The translations under genes were made by a program, and so were the position numbers. DNA of 64,000 nt from Flavobacterium johnsoniae (GTDB taxonomy: Bacteria > Bacteroidota > Bacteroidia > Flavobacteriales > Flavobacteriaceae), in assembly GCF_030388325.1 (NCBI RefSeq), contig NZ_CP103794.1, forward strand, positions 3,162,001 through 3,226,000, written 5' to 3'. Below the pieces are notes generated by a model, which worked only from the letters and a program-made list of their open reading frames with translations, had not been told where the DNA came from and did no database searches. Below, in pieces: positions 51,050 through 59,168 of the stretch. Numbering within the stretch: position 1 is the stretch's first letter; each line of letters begins with the position of its first letter.

Positions 51050-51088
51050 AAAAATCCCTTTTTGCTATTTTAGTAAAAAGGGATTTTT
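51050..51088 (+). terminator. Terminator closing the B12 operon
   Basis: AAAAATCCCTTTTT pairs perfectly with AAAAAGGGATTTTT around an 11-base loop. It begins 24 bases after the DUF4465 stop codon. Confidence 0.82.
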
Positions 51089-51130
51089 CAATTAAAAAGA
51101 TTATTATATTTACTCTTAAAAGCGGTAAAT

Positions 51131-51769
51131 ATGAAAGCAATGATCATTGGAGCAACTGGCGCAACAGGAAAAGAATTAGTCAATTTATTATTAGAAAATA
51201 ATGACTATTCTGAAGTCTGCATTTTTGTTAGACGTTCTACAGGTAAATCACATCCAAAATTGACAGAGCATGTTATTGATTTTTCTAAACTCGATTCTTA
51301 TAAAAATTTGATTAATGGAGATATTCTTTTTTCCTGCTTAGGAACAACTTTAAAAGACGCTGGTTCAAAAGACAATCAATGGAAAATCGATTTTGACATT
51401 CCAGCGCAATTTGCTGCTATTGCCAGAGAAAATCATGTAAATTCTTTAGTTTTAGTTTCATCTTACGGAGCTTCATCAAAAAGCAATGTTTTTTATTCTA
51501 TGATGAAAGGAAAACTGGAAGAAAATATAGAGAGTCTTCATTTTCCGCAATATATTATTTTCAGACCAGGTCCGCTTATTCGTGAAGGTTCAGATCGTTG
51601 GGCAGAAAAAGTTTCGATAAAACTCATAAAAATGCTGAATACAATTGGTCTTTTTAAGAATCTGAAACCCATTTCAACCGCATTTTTGGCATCCAAATTA
51701 GCAAAAGCACCGAAAGAATTTTCAACAGGAAAAATAATTCTTGAACTTAATAAAATTCTAAAGCTTTAA
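51131..51769 (+). CDS. NAD(P)H-binding atypical short-chain dehydrogenase
   Basis: This 212-residue cytoplasmic protein has a Rossmann nucleotide-binding motif at the very N-terminus (MIIGATGATGKELVNLL), then VFLCLG-like ILFSCLGTTLKDAGSK, LVLVSSYGASSKS and YIIFRPGPLI. It resembles the HTATIP2/NAD(P)H-binding branch of the SDR superfamily. The TGxxGxxG motif is complete. The YxxxK catalytic pair is not evident, so it may be a redox sensor or reductase of unknown substrate. Confidence 0.8.
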   Translation: MKAMIIGATGATGKELVNLLLENNDYSEVCIFVRRSTGKSHPKLTEHVIDFSKLDSYKNLINGDILFSCLGTTLKDAGSKDNQWKIDFDIPAQFAAIARENHVNSLVLVSSYGASSKSNVFYSMMKGKLEENIESLHFPQYIIFRPGPLIREGSDRWAEKVSIKLIKMLNTIGLFKNLKPISTAFLASKLAKAPKEFSTGKIILELNKILKL

Positions 51770-51887
51770 ATTAAAAATCAGTTTTTAACTTATTATAAAT
51801 CAGCCTCTTTACAAATATGTGAAGAGTTTTTTTTGTATATTTGAATTGTTATTTTGTTGATTATTAATAGTTTAATGATGATTTGTG

Positions 51888-52826
51888 ATGAAAATGAAAA
51901 CTACTTTTCCAACAGATTCAGCCGAATTGTTTTTAACAGATGGCGGACTCGAAACTACTTTGGTTTTTCTACAAGGTTTTGATCTTCCTTTTTTTGCTGC
52001 TTTCGATATTTTGAAACATGAAAAAGGCTACAACGCTATTAAAGATTACTACAGACGATATTTGGAAATTGCCAAGAAATACAAAACCAATTTTATTTTA
52101 GAAAGCCCAACTTGGCGTGCAAATCCAGATTGGATAGAAAGAATTGGATATTTTCGGCATCAATTACAAGAGTTAAATGAAAAAACTGTAGTTCTTTTAC
52201 AAGGTTTAAAAACAGAATTTAAAAATGATATTGAAACCATTTTAATAAGCGGTTGCATTGGTCCGCGTGGCGATGGTTATGTTCCAGAAAATTGTATGAC
52301 AATTGAAGAATCAGAAAATTATCATGCTGAACAAATAAAAGTTTTAAGTCAAATTTCTGTAGATTTAGTTTCGGCTATAACCATGAATTATGTAGAAGAA
52401 GTTATCGGAATTGTAAAAGCCGCTGAAACCTTCAATTTGCCTGTTGTTATTTCGTTTACAGTAGAAACAGACGGAAAACTTCCAACAGGAATGAGCCTAA
52501 AAGAAGCTATTGAAACAGTCGATAAAAGCGTAAATATTCCTCCACTGTATTACATGATAAATTGTGCGCATCCAACACATTTTCAAAAAGAGTTAAACGA
52601 AAACGAAGATTGGGTTAAACGAATAAAAGGTTTGAGAGCAAATGCTTCGTGTAAAAGTCATGCGGAATTAGACGAATCGACTGTTTTAGATCGCGGCGAA
52701 CCCGCAGAATTAGGAAAAGAATACAAGAACTTAAAAGGTTTATTTCCTCATTTGAATGTTTTCGGAGGCTGTTGCGGAACCGATGAAGAACATATTTTAG
52801 AAATTGTCGGTCAGTTAAAAAGTTAG
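51888..52826 (+). CDS. Homocysteine S-methyltransferase-family protein
   Basis: This 312-residue zinc TIM-barrel methyltransferase begins LFLTDGGLETTLVFLQG. It has ILISGCIGPRGDGYVPENCM, YYMINCAHPTHF (first zinc Cys) and FGGCCGTDEEHI (paired zinc Cys). These are the signatures of the MmuM/BHMT family, which transfers methyl groups from S-methylmethionine or related donors to homocysteine. The start is taken at ATG 51888. A -7 element TATATTTG (51836-51843) lies just upstream. The methyl donor is not known. Confidence 0.85.
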   Translation: MKMKTTFPTDSAELFLTDGGLETTLVFLQGFDLPFFAAFDILKHEKGYNAIKDYYRRYLEIAKKYKTNFILESPTWRANPDWIERIGYFRHQLQELNEKTVVLLQGLKTEFKNDIETILISGCIGPRGDGYVPENCMTIEESENYHAEQIKVLSQISVDLVSAITMNYVEEVIGIVKAAETFNLPVVISFTVETDGKLPTGMSLKEAIETVDKSVNIPPLYYMINCAHPTHFQKELNENEDWVKRIKGLRANASCKSHAELDESTVLDRGEPAELGKEYKNLKGLFPHLNVFGGCCGTDEEHILEIVGQLKS

Positions 52827-52935
52827 TTTCATTTTATAAAAACAAAAAATGCTTTTTGATTTGGTGAAAAAATAATACTATTCTGATAATCAAACAGGTT
52901 TTAAGCAAAATAAGAGATTTTTGCTGATTTTGCCT

Positions 52936-52943
52936 TATCTTTG
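52936..52943 (+). promoter_or_regulatory. Probable -7 element of the hybrid kinase gene
   Basis: TATCTTTG fits TAnnTTTG and lies 20 bases before the ATG at 52964, so the leader would be very short. A matching -33 TTG at 19-21 bases is not seen. Confidence 0.45.
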
Positions 52944-52963
52944 CGCACTTACCTACTTAAGAA

Positions 52964-54946
52964 ATGAGAGATTACCCCATTCCAGAAAATGAGCTGCAGC
53001 GTTTAGCAGCTTTAAAACGTTACAATATCCTTGATACACTTCCCGATAATGCTTTTGACGATGCCACAAAACTGGTTTCTTATATCTGTGGCGTGCCAAT
53101 TGCACATATTTCTTTTATAGACGAGACAAGACAATGGTTTAAATCTGAAATTGGAGTAGGAGTTTCTGAAGTTCCGCGTGAAATCTCATTTTGCAACTAC
53201 ACGATTTTGGATACGAAAATGGTCGAAATTAATGATACTCATTTAAACGACACTTTCAAGGACGATCCTAATGTAACGGGCGGCTTTAATGTTCGTTTCT
53301 ACGCAGGAGTGCCGCTTACGACTCCAGACGGATACAATATCGGAACTTTGTGCGCAGTAGATCATGTAGTAAAAGAACTAGATGATAATCAGCGAAATGC
53401 ACTTTCTATTGTGGCAAAACACGTTATGGCGCAATTAGAATTGGGTACAAAAAATTATGAATTATATACGCAAAGACAAATTGCGGAACGTGCAGTTTTG
53501 GCAAAAGATAATTTCTTAGCCAATATGAGCCACGAAATCAGAACGCCATTAAATGCTATTATTGGTTTTACAGATCTTTTGGCTCAAACAGATTTAGATG
53601 ATGTTCAACAAGATTATATTGACAGTGTACAAGTTGCTGGAGAAAATCTGCTTATTATTATCAATGATATTCTGGATCTTTCAAAAATAGAATCTGGAAA
53701 TCTAACTATAGAATCGGAACCTTTTAATCTGAAAAGAACACTTAAGCATGTCTATAATTTATTGAAAGTTAAAGTTCATAAAGATGTTGAGTTTAATCTT
53801 TATTTAGATGCCGATATGCCAGATAATGTTATTGGCGATCAAGGAAGATTGAACCAAATATTGGTTAATTTAGTTGGTAACTCTCTTAAATTTACTCAAG
53901 AAGGCGAAGTAACTGTTTCTGTGAAGAAAGTAGAGGAAAGTGATGATAAGTACAAACTTAGATTTTCTGTAAAAGATACTGGAATCGGAATACCAAAAAA
54001 TAAACTTAAAACTATTTTTGAACGTTTTACGCAAGGTGAAGAAAGTACAACCAGAACGTTTGGAGGCACAGGACTTGGACTAAATATTGTAAAACAATTG
54101 GTAGAATTGCATAAAGGAGAAATTCACGTAAAAAGCGAACTCAATCGCGGCTCAGAATTTTTCTTTTTCCTAACTTATAAAAAAGCTGCCACTCCAAAAA
54201 CAACAGTAAAATCGATATCTAAGAACGATCTTGGAAGTTTAAAAATTTTGCTTTGTGAAGATAATGCTCTAAATCAGAAATTAGTAAAAAGTGTTATTGA
54301 AAATTTTGGTTTTGAATTAGATACGGCTTCAAATGGAGATGAAGGCATAGAACTTTTATCTCAAAACAAATATGATTTAGTTTTAATGGATCTTCAAATG
54401 CCAGTAAAAGATGGCTACCAAACTACAGATTATATTAGAAATCAGATGAATTCTTCGGTACCGATTATTGCCATGACGGCACATTCTTTGGTTGGAGAAC
54501 AAGAACGCTGTTATAAAGAAGGAATGAATGGTTACGTGCCAAAACCTTTTAAACAATCTGTACTCTTAAAAGCAATAAAAGCGGCAATGACAGAAGATTT
54601 TACAATTGAAAAGAAAAGAAGAATAGATTTTTCTTTTTTAGATGAAATGGCTTGTGGAGACGAACAATTTAAAAAGGAAATGATTCATCTTTTCTTAGAA
54701 AAAATTCCGAATCAAGTAGCAGAATTAGAAGAAGCTTTTAAAAACAACAATCACGATAGTGTAAAAAAACTGGCTCACAATATGAAGTCAAGTTTAGATA
54801 TTTTTATGTTGGAAGATTTAAGCAAATGTGCTTCAATAATTGAAGAAGAAGCTTCAATGAATCAATTTTCTACAGAAATTCTAGATAAGATAAATTATTT
54901 AAGCTGTGGAATTGCTGAGGTCGTTAAAATTTTAAAAGAACTATGA
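52964..54946 (+). CDS. GAF-domain hybrid sensor histidine kinase with REC and HPt
   Basis: This 660-residue cytoplasmic phosphorelay protein has a GAF domain (about 25-160), HisKA with phospho-His190 (NMSHEIRTPL), HATPase (about 290-405; NLVGNSLKF, FGGTGLGLNIV), a receiver (about 426-545; phospho-Asp476 in LVLMDLQMP) and a C-terminal HPt domain (about 555-655; phospho-His605 in KKLAHNMKSS). All phosphotransfer residues are present, so a full His-Asp-His relay is possible. There are no membrane segments, so the signal is internal. The HPt His would pass phosphate to the receiver-only protein encoded next. Confidence 0.88.
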   Translation: MRDYPIPENELQRLAALKRYNILDTLPDNAFDDATKLVSYICGVPIAHISFIDETRQWFKSEIGVGVSEVPREISFCNYTILDTKMVEINDTHLNDTFKDDPNVTGGFNVRFYAGVPLTTPDGYNIGTLCAVDHVVKELDDNQRNALSIVAKHVMAQLELGTKNYELYTQRQIAERAVLAKDNFLANMSHEIRTPLNAIIGFTDLLAQTDLDDVQQDYIDSVQVAGENLLIIINDILDLSKIESGNLTIESEPFNLKRTLKHVYNLLKVKVHKDVEFNLYLDADMPDNVIGDQGRLNQILVNLVGNSLKFTQEGEVTVSVKKVEESDDKYKLRFSVKDTGIGIPKNKLKTIFERFTQGEESTTRTFGGTGLGLNIVKQLVELHKGEIHVKSELNRGSEFFFFLTYKKAATPKTTVKSISKNDLGSLKILLCEDNALNQKLVKSVIENFGFELDTASNGDEGIELLSQNKYDLVLMDLQMPVKDGYQTTDYIRNQMNSSVPIIAMTAHSLVGEQERCYKEGMNGYVPKPFKQSVLLKAIKAAMTEDFTIEKKRRIDFSFLDEMACGDEQFKKEMIHLFLEKIPNQVAELEEAFKNNNHDSVKKLAHNMKSSLDIFMLEDLSKCASIIEEEASMNQFSTEILDKINYLSCGIAEVVKILKEL

Positions 54947-55023
54947 TAAAAGAGAAATAAGCAATAGCTTTACAATTCTGACGTTATAATTAAATTTTTG
55001 CCCCAAGTTTAAAATTTTAAAAA

Positions 55024-55389
55024 ATGAGAATAATTTTAGCCGAAGATAATGACATCCTACGCAAATCATTATCTTTTTTCTTAGAATCTAAAGGATTTAG
55101 TGTTGACCAGTTTTCGGATGGCAAAGATGCACTCGAAGCCATTGAAAACAATACCTACAATCTAATTCTTACCGATATTAATATGCCTGGCATTAGCGGA
55201 ATGGAAATTACGCAATATGTTAGAGAAACACTCAAATCGGATATTCCAGTTATTATATTGACTTCTTCTGGTGTAGAACAAACTGAGCTTGACTCTTTTG
55301 ATATTGGCGCCAATGAGTTTATTGCTAAACCAGTAAGTCCGGCTGTTCTTTTAGTGAGAATCAATAAATTACTAAATACACGCGCGTAA
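55024..55389 (+). CDS. Receiver-only response regulator
   Basis: This 121-residue single-domain receiver has ILAEDNDILRKSL, phospho-Asp in LILTDINMPGISG, the Thr/Ser switch VIILTSSG and the Lys in EFIAKPVSP. It has no output domain, so it should act by protein contact. It lies 77 bases after the hybrid kinase gene and overlaps the YaiO-type gene by one base (TAATG). It is the natural acceptor of the HPt phosphate and a likely regulator of the synthesis machinery encoded behind it. Confidence 0.87.
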   Translation: MRIILAEDNDILRKSLSFFLESKGFSVDQFSDGKDALEAIENNTYNLILTDINMPGISGMEITQYVRETLKSDIPVIILTSSGVEQTELDSFDIGANEFIAKPVSPAVLLVRINKLLNTRA

Positions 55390-56603
55390 TGAAATCCATA
55401 TATTATTTTATCTGCCTTTTATTTATTTCTTCCGTTGCCATTGGTCAGGAAATCAATGTTGATGAAACTTTAACTGCCGTAAAACGAGAAGTTGAAAAAG
55501 AAAACTACGACAAAGCTTTATCTCTCATAGAACCTTTACGTGCCAAATATCCTCAAGATGAAGATATTCAAACCTATACAGCAAGAATTTATAGCTGGAA
55601 AAAAGATTATAAAACGGCAATCAAAATTTTGTTGCCATTGACAGATCGAGTTAATCCGAATCCAGAAGCGCTTCAAGCGATAATCAATGTTTATTTTTGG
55701 TCTGAGAATTATGAGAAATGTAATTTATATTGCGATAAATATCTAGCAATAGATCCGAAATCTGTCGAAATCTTAAAAATTAAAGCAACTTGTCTAGAAA
55801 AACTAAATCGCGATCAAGAAGCTTTAGAATTGATAGAAAAAGCCTCTTTTGCAGACAACAGCACGCAAGCATTTAAAGGAATTAGAACCTTAATTGGACG
55901 TAAAGCAAAAAATGCCGTTTCTGTTTCTTATTTGAATATCTCGACTTCAGATCCTGGTCAATCTCCATTTCATTACGGTTATGCTGAGTATTCGCATAAA
56001 TTCAGCAAATCTGCTATTGTAGGAAGGGCAAACATCGGAAATGTAAGCAATGAAACGCAAATGCTATTTGAAACCGATTTCTATCAAACCTTTTCGAATA
56101 AAAGTTATCTATATGCAAATGCAGGAGTTTCTACAGGAGAAACGATTTTCCCAGTAGCAAAAGCGGGGTTAGAATATTATTTTAAACCCTATAAAAAATT
56201 TGAATATTCACTCGGAGCAAGATTTATGCATTTTGATACCGACGATATTACTTTGGTAACGGGTCAGCTTTCTTATAATCCAGGAATTTACTCTTTTGCT
56301 TACAGACCATATTACGATACTTCAAACGAATTATTTTCTCATGTTTTAAGTATTCAAAGAACAAATGAAGAAAAAGAACGAATCATTAGATTAGAACTTC
56401 AATACGGAAATGTACCTTATTTGTATCTGTATAATAATTTTACGCAGCCTTTAAAAGCGTATCGAATCGGAGTTCAATACCAACATCGAATAGGCGAGTC
56501 TTTTTTTGTTCGTCCCATTTTTCTTTATGAAGACGAAGAATATATTCCCGGACAATATAGAAATAGATTTAATGTACAGTTAATTGTAACGAAACGTTTT
56601 TAA
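55389..56603 (+). CDS. TPR plus YaiO-type outer-membrane beta-barrel protein
   Basis: This 404-residue exported protein has a signal peptide (about 1-19, VAIGQE), TPR-like repeats (about 25-160: YDKALSLIEPLRAKYPQDEDI, NYEKCNLYCDKYLAIDPKSVEIL) and a YaiO-family beta-barrel (about 175-404). The barrel shows alternating aromatic strands and a C-terminal Phe. The TPR-plus-barrel layout resembles exporters of exopolysaccharides such as PgaA or BcsC on a small scale. It lies between a response regulator and a GT2 synthase in one operon, so polysaccharide secretion is the likely role. Confidence 0.82.
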   Translation: MKSIYYFICLLFISSVAIGQEINVDETLTAVKREVEKENYDKALSLIEPLRAKYPQDEDIQTYTARIYSWKKDYKTAIKILLPLTDRVNPNPEALQAIINVYFWSENYEKCNLYCDKYLAIDPKSVEILKIKATCLEKLNRDQEALELIEKASFADNSTQAFKGIRTLIGRKAKNAVSVSYLNISTSDPGQSPFHYGYAEYSHKFSKSAIVGRANIGNVSNETQMLFETDFYQTFSNKSYLYANAGVSTGETIFPVAKAGLEYYFKPYKKFEYSLGARFMHFDTDDITLVTGQLSYNPGIYSFAYRPYYDTSNELFSHVLSIQRTNEEKERIIRLELQYGNVPYLYLYNNFTQPLKAYRIGVQYQHRIGESFFVRPIFLYEDEEYIPGQYRNRFNVQLIVTKRF

Positions 56604-56604
56604 T

Positions 56605-57426
56605 ATGGAAAACCTTTGGGAACTATATAAAAGCGGAGAGTGGGAAATACCTTTTCTCACATTTTCAATATATTTGTTTGTATCGGCTTCATTTATCTTT
56701 TACCTTATAATTGTTGCAAGTAGAAATCGAAACATTAAAAGAGAAAAACTCAGACTCGAATACAATGTTTTGATTGAAAAAGTATTGTCTTCTATAATTT
56801 TTGAAGATGTACTTTATGCTGAAATCAAAAATGATAAAAATTTCATGGTGCTTTTTGACACCAGTTTTTTCAGAGAAGTTTTAACAGAAACGCTTATCAA
56901 TCTTCATAAAAATTACGAAGGCGTTTATGCGCAAAAACTAGAACAATTTTATAAAGATTCAGGTTTAATAAAGGATTCATTTAAAAAACTGAAAAGCTTT
57001 AATTGGGAAATTAAATGCAAAGGAATTACAGAATTGGCAGAGTTTAATATCAATGAAGCTTTTGATCAGATTATTGCTTGCGCTAAAGCTCGAAACAAAA
57101 CTTTAAAAATTACTGCTATAAACGCTGGAATTAAATTAGAAGGAACTAAAGGAATTACGCATTTAACAGAACATACCGATATTATTGACGAATGGACGCA
57201 GGTAAATATTATAAGCGCCTTTAAAAAACACGATATCGGCGATACAAAAGGTGTTGAACTTTTATTAGAATCACAAAATACAACAGTGGTTTCTCTTGGA
57301 TTGAAACTTATAAAAGAATTGAAACTGACACAAAAAGTTCCTTTTGTTGCAGAATTAAGTACAAAGGCTCCAAATACAAGTATAAAATATGAAGCGCAAA
57401 GTGTTTTACAAGCGTTAACAATATAA
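56605..57426 (+). CDS. Membrane-anchored HEAT-repeat protein
   Basis: This 273-residue protein has one transmembrane helix (about 17-40, FLTFSIYLFVSASFIFYLIIV), a charged helical linker and HEAT-like helical repeats (about 130-270: WEIKCKGITELAEFNINEAF, NKTLKITAINAGIKLEGTKG, NTSIKYEAQSVLQAL). HEAT repeats make protein-binding scaffolds. Its gene starts one base after the YaiO stop and ends ten bases before the GT2 gene. It could connect the receiver protein with the synthase. This is inference; no named function is known to me. Confidence 0.72.
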   Translation: MENLWELYKSGEWEIPFLTFSIYLFVSASFIFYLIIVASRNRNIKREKLRLEYNVLIEKVLSSIIFEDVLYAEIKNDKNFMVLFDTSFFREVLTETLINLHKNYEGVYAQKLEQFYKDSGLIKDSFKKLKSFNWEIKCKGITELAEFNINEAFDQIIACAKARNKTLKITAINAGIKLEGTKGITHLTEHTDIIDEWTQVNIISAFKKHDIGDTKGVELLLESQNTTVVSLGLKLIKELKLTQKVPFVAELSTKAPNTSIKYEAQSVLQALTI

Positions 57427-57436
57427 ATAGTAAAGA

Positions 57437-58867
57437 ATGACTTTTTTTAATACAGACATAACATGGTTTTTAGATGTGTATATTCTTTTCATATTGGGAT
57501 ATGCTATTCTAATTATGTCTTCGTACTTAATATTGGCTTACCTTTCGCAAAAAGAATTAAGAAGTTATCTAAAGAAAAATAGCTTTGTAGATTATGAAGT
57601 GCTTCTGACAAGCGAATTTGCTCCAAAACTTTCCCTGATTGCGCCCGCATATAATGAAGGTTTTACGATTGAAGAAAATGTAAAATCTTTACTTTCATTA
57701 AATTATAATAATTATCAAGTTATTGTAGTTAATGACGGAAGCAAAGATAATTCGATGGAAATCTTAATTAAAACATACGATCTTGTTTTGACAGATTTAG
57801 ATATTCATCCTAAAATTGAAACCAAGAAGATAAAAGGAATTTATACTTCAAGAAATGCTGCTTTTAAAAAATTAATTGTGGTAGACAAAGAAAATGGAGG
57901 TAAAGCCGACGCTTTAAATGTTGGATTAAACATCGCACAAAATCCTTATGTAGTTTGTATTGATGTGGATTGTATTCTCGATAAAGATTCGCTTTTAAAA
58001 TTGGCAAAACCGTTTTTAGAATCTCAAGGAAAAAGAATTATTGCAACTGGAGGCGTTGTTAGAATTGCCAATCAATGTGTGATTAAAAATGGTCGTTTGG
58101 TTGAGGTAAATATTCCAGATGTAATGTTGCCAAGAATTCAGGTTTTAGAATATTTAAGAGCTTTTCTTTTAGGAAGAATGGCGTGGGGGAGATTAGACGG
58201 ACTTTTATTAATTAGTGGCGCTTTTGGTGCTTTCGATAAAGAAATTGCCATTTTATCGGGCGGTTACAGCACAAAAACAGTCGGCGAAGATATGGAATTG
58301 ATTGTGAGAATGCGTCGTTATATGCTTGAAAATAAGTTGCCTTATGCTGTAAGTTATATTCCAGATCCTTTGTGTTGGACAGAAGCTCCAGAAGATTTCA
58401 AGATATTCAAAAAACAAAGAAGCCGTTGGATGAGAGGAACAATCGAAACACTTAGTTTTCACAAAAAAATGTTCCTTAATCCAAAATATAAACTTTTAGG
58501 AATGTTGAGTGTTCCGTATTGGACATTGTTTGAATTTCTAGCGCCAGGTATCGAATTTATTGGACTTGTAATAACCGTAATTTTTATAATTTTCGGATTA
58601 TTAAATTGGCATTTCTTTTTTCTTATGTTGCTATTTGTTTATTCTTTTGCCGTTTTCTTTTCTGTTATTGCATTATTTAGCGAAGAAAGAACGTATCATA
58701 AATACCCAAAACAAACCGATTTTTTCAAGCTTTTAATGGCCGCGTTTATAGAGCCAATTTATTTTCATCCGCTTACGGTATATTCGGCTTTAATTGGTTA
58801 TAAAGAAAAAATTATGGGAACTAAAGGCTGGGGCGAAATGACTAGAAAAGGTTTTACTAAGAAGTAA
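57437..58867 (+). CDS. Processive family 2 glycosyltransferase (exopolysaccharide synthase)
   Basis: This 476-residue membrane synthase has an N-terminal helix (about 12-37), a GT2 catalytic domain and three or four C-terminal helices (about 350-420 and 430-450). The processive GT2 motifs are complete: NDGSKDNS (first Asp), VCIDVDCILD (DxD), GEDMELIVRM (TED-like) and QRSRWMRG (the QxxRW motif). This matches the PgaC/hyaluronan/cellulose synthase type, which extends a polysaccharide from UDP-sugar and moves it across the inner membrane. No BcsB- or PgaB-like partner is encoded here. The product sugar is unknown. Confidence 0.88.
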   Translation: MTFFNTDITWFLDVYILFILGYAILIMSSYLILAYLSQKELRSYLKKNSFVDYEVLLTSEFAPKLSLIAPAYNEGFTIEENVKSLLSLNYNNYQVIVVNDGSKDNSMEILIKTYDLVLTDLDIHPKIETKKIKGIYTSRNAAFKKLIVVDKENGGKADALNVGLNIAQNPYVVCIDVDCILDKDSLLKLAKPFLESQGKRIIATGGVVRIANQCVIKNGRLVEVNIPDVMLPRIQVLEYLRAFLLGRMAWGRLDGLLLISGAFGAFDKEIAILSGGYSTKTVGEDMELIVRMRRYMLENKLPYAVSYIPDPLCWTEAPEDFKIFKKQRSRWMRGTIETLSFHKKMFLNPKYKLLGMLSVPYWTLFEFLAPGIEFIGLVITVIFIIFGLLNWHFFFLMLLFVYSFAVFFSVIALFSEERTYHKYPKQTDFFKLLMAAFIEPIYFHPLTVYSALIGYKEKIMGTKGWGEMTRKGFTKK

Positions 58868-58876
58868 AATTAAAAC

Positions 58877-59050
58877 TTAAATTCTTTTAGGAGAAAGCGC
58901 CAATAATAACATACCAAGTCCCATTCCAACAATTAATCCTCTAGATAAATCAGATATATTTACAAAGTGTGGAATAATTAATGAAGCTGCGATAATGAAA
59001 ATTCCAACGGATAGCAGCATCAGCGATTTTTTGGATGTTATTTTTTCCAT
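58877..59050 (-). CDS. Small membrane protein, 57 residues, unrecognised
   Basis: On the reverse strand an ATG at 59050 opens a 57-codon frame, MEKITSKKSLMLLSVGIF and onwards, ending ALSPKRI with TAA at 58877. It has two hydrophobic helices (about 9-27 and 37-53) joined by PHFVNISDLSRG and a basic end. The codon use and helix-turn-helix membrane layout look like a real gene, comparable to small hypothetical membrane proteins of flavobacteria. It is convergent with the synthase gene, nine bases apart. Function unknown. Confidence 0.6.
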   Translation of the reverse strand: MEKITSKKSLMLLSVGIFIIAASLIIPHFVNISDLSRGLIVGMGLGMLLLALSPKRI

Positions 59051-59111
59051 TTTTAATAATTTAAGGTGGATAGTTTTGAGCTTTATTTTATAAATATATT
59101 AAAAAAAAATG

Positions 59112-59147
59112 AAAAAAGCCAAATCAATTTTGATTTAGCTTTTTTTT
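59112..59147 (-). terminator. Terminator of ilvD
   Basis: AAAAAAGCTAAATCAA and its near-complement (one mismatch) form a hairpin with A/T tracts on both sides, 21 bases after the ilvD stop codon. It can work in both directions. Confidence 0.65.
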
Positions 59148-59168
59148 AAGTATTTGATTATCTATTTT

